DNA of 64,000 bases from Thermococcus sp. 18S1 (GTDB taxonomy: Archaea > Methanobacteriota_B > Thermococci > Thermococcales > Thermococcaceae): NCBI RefSeq assembly GCF_012027645.1, contig NZ_SNUU01000001.1, forward strand, positions 1,860,001 to 1,924,000, written 5' to 3'. Positions 60,584-64,000 of the stretch are shown piece after piece. How positions within the stretch are numbered: the first letter of the stretch is position 1; every line of letters begins with the position of its first letter. A program made the translations under genes and the position numbers. The notes beneath the pieces were generated by a model. It worked only from the letters and a program-made list of their open reading frames with translations, made no database searches and was not told the DNA's origin.

Positions 60584-61011
60584 GCCTCCCCTTCCTCAAT
60601 CTGCTTCTTGAAGTAGGCGTACATGGCATCGTAAAGGTAGAACTCCTTCTCCAGGGTCTCATGGTCATTCTCGCATATCATCCTGTATCCCCTCGCCAGT
60701 ATATCGAGGGCAACCGCCAGAGGCTGGGGGTTCTCGACGTGAGTATCGGCCTCCCGAACTATCTCGGCGATCTTCAGAACGGCGGGGTCGGTTATGTTGT
60801 ACTTCTCAACGAAAGCGTCGAAGGAGCACTTTCCGTCGTGATGCCCGAGCTCAACCCCCTTAAAATCGAAGGGTATTCCCTCGGTGATTGTCGCGGGGTC
60901 AGTATCGCGGGGCACAAAGATAAACTCCGCCTCAGGGTCGATAAAGCGCTTTATAAGCCAGGGACACGCCACGCGGTCAACGTGGACATGTTCACGGGTC
61001 ACCCACTTCAT
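60580..61011 (-). CDS. ChrB C-terminal-like protein
   Basis: 143 residues similar to the C-terminal chromate-resistance domain of ChrB: REHVHVDRVACPWLIKRFIDPEAEFIFVP at the start and GHHDGKCSFDAFVEKY in the middle, with conserved His and Cys that could bind metal. It lacks the N-terminal part of ChrB. Many genomes have this domain without chromate genes, so a more general role is likely. ATG 61011 with GAGGCGATT before it. Confidence 0.85.
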   Translation of the reverse strand: MKWVTREHVHVDRVACPWLIKRFIDPEAEFIFVPRDTDPATITEGIPFDFKGVELGHHDGKCSFDAFVEKYNITDPAVLKIAEIVREADTHVENPQPLAVALDILARGYRMICENDHETLEKEFYLYDAMYAYFKKQIEEGEA

Positions 61012-61090
61012 AAAATCGCCTCGGAAAAGAATCGACGTCTTTCTATTTACGGGTTGCGAAAATAGAGAAGGCAAAAAAAGGAGTCAACAG

Positions 61091-61549
61091 TCATCTCTCA
61101 AGGGTTACCTCCGCGTAACTCCTCGGGTCTTCCCATATCTTGACCCGGATTTTTCTCACGTTATCCCCAGCTTTTTCGGCTATTCTCTCCGCGAACCACT
61201 CGGCTATGTACTCTGCCGTAACGTTGGGCTTATCCAGAATAACTGCCTCATCGGCAGGCAGTTCCAGGTGTTTTCCGTTCTTTTCAATAACAATAAGGTC
61301 TTCATTCCTCTCCACAACCCAGCTCTCGCTCACGAGGATCCTGTGATCCAGGAGTTTTATGAGCCTGCTGAGGTGGTTGAAGTCAAATATCATGCCGTTC
61401 TCATTAACGTCGCCCCATATCTCGACGTCAACGTTGTACGTGTGGCCGTGAATTCTGAGGCACTTGCTCTCATATGGGAGTGCAAGAAAGTGGGAGCTGT
61501 CAAAGTCCTTGTGCCAGCCTATCTTCCTCTCGATCACATGGAAACCCAT
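61091..61549 (-). CDS. queD: 6-pyruvoyl-tetrahydropterin synthase/QueD family protein
   Basis: 152 residues of the PTPS/QueD T-fold. Zinc histidines are in SSHFL and IHGHTY; the Cys before them in KCLRIHGH is at the family's catalytic position; FNHLSRLIKLLDHRIL and ENVTAEYIAE-like NVTAEYIAEWFAE complete it. In archaea such enzymes feed the archaeosine (tRNA G+) or pterin pathways. ATG 61549 after GGTGAGAG. Confidence 0.9.
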   Translation of the reverse strand: MGFHVIERKIGWHKDFDSSHFLALPYESKCLRIHGHTYNVDVEIWGDVNENGMIFDFNHLSRLIKLLDHRILVSESWVVERNEDLIVIEKNGKHLELPADEAVILDKPNVTAEYIAEWFAERIAEKAGDNVRKIRVKIWEDPRSYAEVTLER

Positions 61550-61635
61550 ATCTCTCACCACTAGGGGGTTCGCGGGAGGAGTTATAACCCTTACTGGGCA
61601 GAAAGCCTATAAACCCCAAGCATCAATGGGTTTTG

Positions 61636-61998
61636 ATGGCCATGCCGAGGGGAATGGGAGGCGGTCGAGGCCGCGGAAGGGGAAGAAGAAGGAAAATGAG
61701 AATGATAGGCTTCGTCCCGGAGGTTAGACATTTTTATCCTGCATTGCCCCCCATGGGCCAGCCCAAACCGCCGATTTTCATGACATACGAGGAATTCGAG
61801 GCCCTTAGGCTGGTGGATCACGAGGGACTGACCCAGGAGGAGGCCGGAAAAAGAATGGGGGTTTCTAGGGGCACGGTGTGGAGGGCACTGAGCTCGGCCA
61901 GAAAAAAAGTTGCTCAGATGCTGGTTGAGGGAAGGGAACTCATAATTTTACCCCAAGGAAACGAGATTCCAAAAACTCCCAGTGAGGAAGAGCTATAA
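61636..61998 (+). CDS. DUF134 helix-turn-helix protein
   Basis: 120 residues. A Gly/Arg-rich N-terminus (MPRGMGGGRGRGRG), then the DUF134 block VPEVRHFYPA and a sigma-region-4-like helix-turn-helix: MTYEEFEALRLVDHEGLTQEEAGKRMGVSRGTVWRALSSARKK. DUF134 genes often accompany NifX-like, DUF5320 and Mrp genes, so this is a candidate regulator of the cluster 5 kb to the left. TATA box CTATAAA (61607-61613) gives a leaderless start at the ATG 61636. Confidence 0.85.
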   Translation: MAMPRGMGGGRGRGRGRRRKMRMIGFVPEVRHFYPALPPMGQPKPPIFMTYEEFEALRLVDHEGLTQEEAGKRMGVSRGTVWRALSSARKKVAQMLVEGRELIILPQGNEIPKTPSEEEL

Positions 61999-62059
61999 TC
62001 GGTTATATTCTTGAAAGCACCTGCTATTGGTGAATATCTGTCAATCTAACTGTTCTCTG

Positions 62060-62087
62060 GCCGATTTGAAATTTTAGGTTGCCCTAA
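62060..62087 (-). promoter_or_regulatory. TTAGG-N4-CCTAA box and degenerate copy of the NifX promoter
   Basis: The box is at 62074-62087. On the minus strand the 24 bases beginning TTAGGGCAACC agree with the plus-strand promoter at 55830-55853 except at three positions, but the TATA part is weakened and no 14-mer palindrome follows. Confidence 0.5.
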
Positions 62088-62834
62088 TTCATGGTCCCAT
62101 TTATCTCTCAAAGTTTTCAGTGAATTTTTACTATAATAAAAAGTTAGAATATGAAGTTTGAATTTTTCATTGAAATTACTAAAATAAAAAGCCTAAAAAA
62201 TCATAAAGACTAATTACCAATAAATGACACTAAAGAAAGATTTTAAAAATAGATTTAATAGTAGTAAAAAATCCAAAAAATTTACGATGTCTATTCGGAA
62301 AAATTGGCAAAATGAATATATCTGGGCATGAGAAGTGCAGTGAACCCATTAAAAACGAATGGAAAATCTATAATAAGCGCCATGATGGGAAGTCCCGCTG
62401 CAGCCAGAACACGAAAACCTGCAAGGATGGCTATTTTCTCGTCAGCTTCAAGCGTTATTGCTGTTATTGAACAAGCTCGGAGCGACAGTCTGAGAGTAGC
62501 CATCATTCTCCACTAGGGCCCCAGAATCTCTTGCTGTCATGTCATTGCAGCTGTATTTTCTCTTGGCCTCTCCTAGTTTAAGGTAATTATCTACTTTATT
62601 AGAGGGCGGGTACTTCTTTCTTTAAGGCTCTTAACGTCCGCAGCGGATCATCTAACGGATCTTTGTTTGAGCAGGTACCGAAGTGTGAGATTAGAGCAAA
62701 CGCAACCCTATCAGATACAAGCGAGCGAGTTGAATATCGCAAGGTCCAGCAGAAAACACAACTATTATACAGCGAGGCATCGCCTGTAAATCGAAGCTCG
62801 CACGCACTTTATAATGTATGTTAATGTACCCTAA

Positions 62835-62864
62835 TTTTGGATATAATGTGCCTTATATCCAAAA
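62835..62864. repeat. Perfect inverted repeat with 12-base arms
   Basis: Arms TTTTGGATATAA (62835-62846) and TTATATCCAAAA (62853-62864) around a 6-base spacer. Each arm contains a TATA-like sequence. No gene starts nearby. Confidence 0.8.
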
Positions 62865-63635
62865 CTTGTGGACATATAAGAACATTAAGAAGGGCAGAAA
62901 CAGAGGGGCCGAGGGACAAAACTGCAGAGGGGCATCATTACATACCCCAAGTTTTATGAGTTGTAGGTTCTGCTACCCATCACCAGCCCGTCCGTAGATT
63001 CCACGGCAAATTAAGTGATCCACCTATGAGATGTCGTGTGAGCGTCAGGATCATCAACTTGTACCGACTCATCGGGGAGGTTTCACTGGCATAACTACAA
63101 ATGCAACTACCAGCGCATGGGGCATGATTGAACAACACAAACTAAACGGCACAATAGCAGCAACTAATTACCCCAGCCAACTGATGGTGGGGGCACAACT
63201 ATGGACACCTTCTCCGAATTGAGGATTTTATCGGTAAGGTCAGCTTCTAAAGACCAAAAATTGGTTACAATTAAAGGTAGTGTCAATCCAGCCGTGAGGG
63301 CTACTGCCACTGTCTCCGAGTCCACGGGCAGGGACAAACTCAACCGTCGGTATATGGCAGCCACACATTTATCCTACACAAAATAATTGAATAAATTACA
63401 ATAGAAAAGAGTCAAAAATCTAAATTTTTTAACATTTTGATAAGTAATTTTGAACCAAATAATCAACGAATTAACTACACAATACACCATAAATGCAAAT
63501 AGCAATCTAAATTAAGAACACAAAAATTACTATAGCTAAACGTGATAATTCGCCCAAAAATTTGAGAGACAAATTCGATGATAATGACAGAGCAACAAAA
63601 AAGATGCAGAGAACAAAAAGCAAAAAATTAAAGCC

Positions 63636-64000
63636 TCACAGCACCTCTTTTCGCTCTTTCTCCTCTATCCAAGCTATTACGTTTTCGACTATCCGGGGTG
63701 CCATGCCTATGTAGTTCTCCGGCTTCAGGCTCTCGAAGTCGTCCTCAGTTAAGAACTTTCTCACCTCTTCGTTTTCCCTGACGACATCTATCAGGTCCCT
63801 GTTCTCTCTGAACGCCTTCATGGCTAGCCCTCTGACGAGTTCATGTGCCTCCTGCCTTCCCATACCTTTCTCCGTCAGCTTCAGCATCAGCGGCTCGGCC
63901 ATTATGAGGTTGTTGGTCATGTAGAGGTTCCGTTCAATATTCTCCGGGAAGAACTCCAGTCCCGAGAGGACCTTCTTCATGCTCTTGAGCATCTCGTCAA
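63636..64000 (-). CDS. purB: Adenylosuccinate lyase, C-terminal part, 5' end beyond window
   Basis: The last 121 codons of PurB, which splits adenylosuccinate to AMP and SAICAR to AICAR. The segment PENIERNLYMTNNLIMAEPLMLKLTEKGMGRQEAHELV is the C-terminal helical domain of the fumarase/aspartase superfamily member PurB, ending in WIEEKERKEVL and a TGA at 63636. The catalytic and substrate domains lie to the right of the window. The AT-rich gap follows its stop. Confidence 0.93.
   Translation of the reverse strand, partial: DEMLKSMKKVLSGLEFFPENIERNLYMTNNLIMAEPLMLKLTEKGMGRQEAHELVRGLAMKAFRENRDLIDVVRENEEVRKFLTEDDFESLKPENYIGMAPRIVENVIAWIEEKERKEVL

Larger units (their letters stand above)
61999..63635. 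other. AT-rich 1.6-kb gap without a convincing gene
   Basis: Both flanks are very AT-rich; the middle is closer to average. Frames of 60-70 residues occur on both strands (for example 62291-62506 minus, with hydrophobic stretches; 63031-63222 plus; 63164-63364 minus) but none has a good ribosome site or known similarity, so they look like decayed remains. It contains a TTAGG-N4-CCTAA box (62074-62087) and a 12-base-arm inverted repeat (62835-62864). Confidence 0.6.

Noticed and set aside
62291-62516. Two overlapping frames of 62-71 residues on opposite strands, the minus one hydrophobic
   Set aside because: No ribosome site or promoter at the right distance and no known family; more like decayed DNA than a gene.
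62640-62790. Minus-strand stretch that reads as about 50 residues of protein-like sequence ending near 62604
   Set aside because: It has no start and I could not match it to any family; it may be the relic of a gene tail.
63031-63364. Frames of 61-66 residues on both strands
   Set aside because: No start signals, low plausibility of the products; kept only as part of the gap description.
1-64000. CRISPR arrays, rRNA or tRNA genes
   Set aside because: I saw no regularly spaced direct repeats and no cloverleaf with anticodon arm in the gaps; all GC-rich regions are covered by genes except the patch at 32306-32392.

Overview
The window comes from the chromosome of a hyperthermophilic euryarchaeon of the order Thermococcales, most likely a Thermococcus. 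The protein families, GGTG-type ribosome binding sites, frequent GTG and TTG starts, TATA boxes about 25 bases before starts and a Thermococcales glycolytic motif in front of an archaeal aldolase gene all fit. Genes are tightly packed and GC-rich. Two AT-rich stretches stand out: 33.4-35.1 kb and 62.0-63.6 kb. I see no rRNA, tRNA, CRISPR array or intact insertion sequence. Both edges cut genes: iorA on the left and purB on the right.

Layout. 0-7.5 kb: iorA, the sufCBD iron-sulfur assembly operon, ferritin, then thiI with a ThiF/MoeB-like E1 enzyme. 7.6-12.1 kb: methyltransferase, nitroreductase, a DUF1450/DsrE-like pair, a thioredoxin-CcdA fusion, DUF302 and an MsrA-MsrB fusion. 12.3-14.9 kb: a 2-oxoacid:ferredoxin oxidoreductase. 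15-26.5 kb: a dense oxygen-defence and iron-storage island with two peroxiredoxins, a flavodiiron protein, NAD(P)H:rubredoxin oxidoreductase, rubrerythrin, rubredoxin, superoxide reductase, a Dps-like protein, a stand-alone relative of the encapsulin cargo domain, a cysteine-free Fur/PerR regulator and several rubrerythrin-like paralogues. 26.6-32.2 kb: acetyltransferase, a small molybdopterin-domain protein with a membrane partner, a secreted-protein/ABC-transporter operon and one more rubrerythrin-like gene. 32.4-36.3 kb: Trm-G10, an AT-rich two-gene insertion that has cut the 5' end of a DUF257 gene, and AlaX. 36.4-44.9 kb: a surface protein, a GltPh-type transporter, biotin ligase, aldolase, a biotin-dependent carboxyltransferase and CstA. 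44.9-50.9 kb: a Get3/ArsA-like operon, two hydrolases, purA and an epimerase. 50.8-57.6 kb: a DUF2341 surface protein, prefoldin alpha, and two ferredoxin-containing Mrp/MinD-type ATPases with three NifX-like proteins, which resembles the bacterial orange-protein (ORP) gene set. 57.6-62 kb: membrane proteins, DUF296, a ChrB-like protein, a QueD-like protein and DUF134.

How the parts work together. NADPH passes through the rubredoxin reductase to rubredoxin and then to superoxide reductase, rubrerythrins and the flavodiiron protein; ferritin-like proteins hold the iron, and Suf, ThiI and ThiF handle sulfur and iron-sulfur clusters. The most unusual signal is regulatory. The four promoters of the Mrp/NifX cluster combine a TTAGG-N4-CCTAA box and a TGTGCATATGCACA-like 14-mer on either side of the TATA box. 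Related single boxes lie before bcp and next to the DUF134 gene. This points to a local regulon controlling an archaeal ORP-like system.
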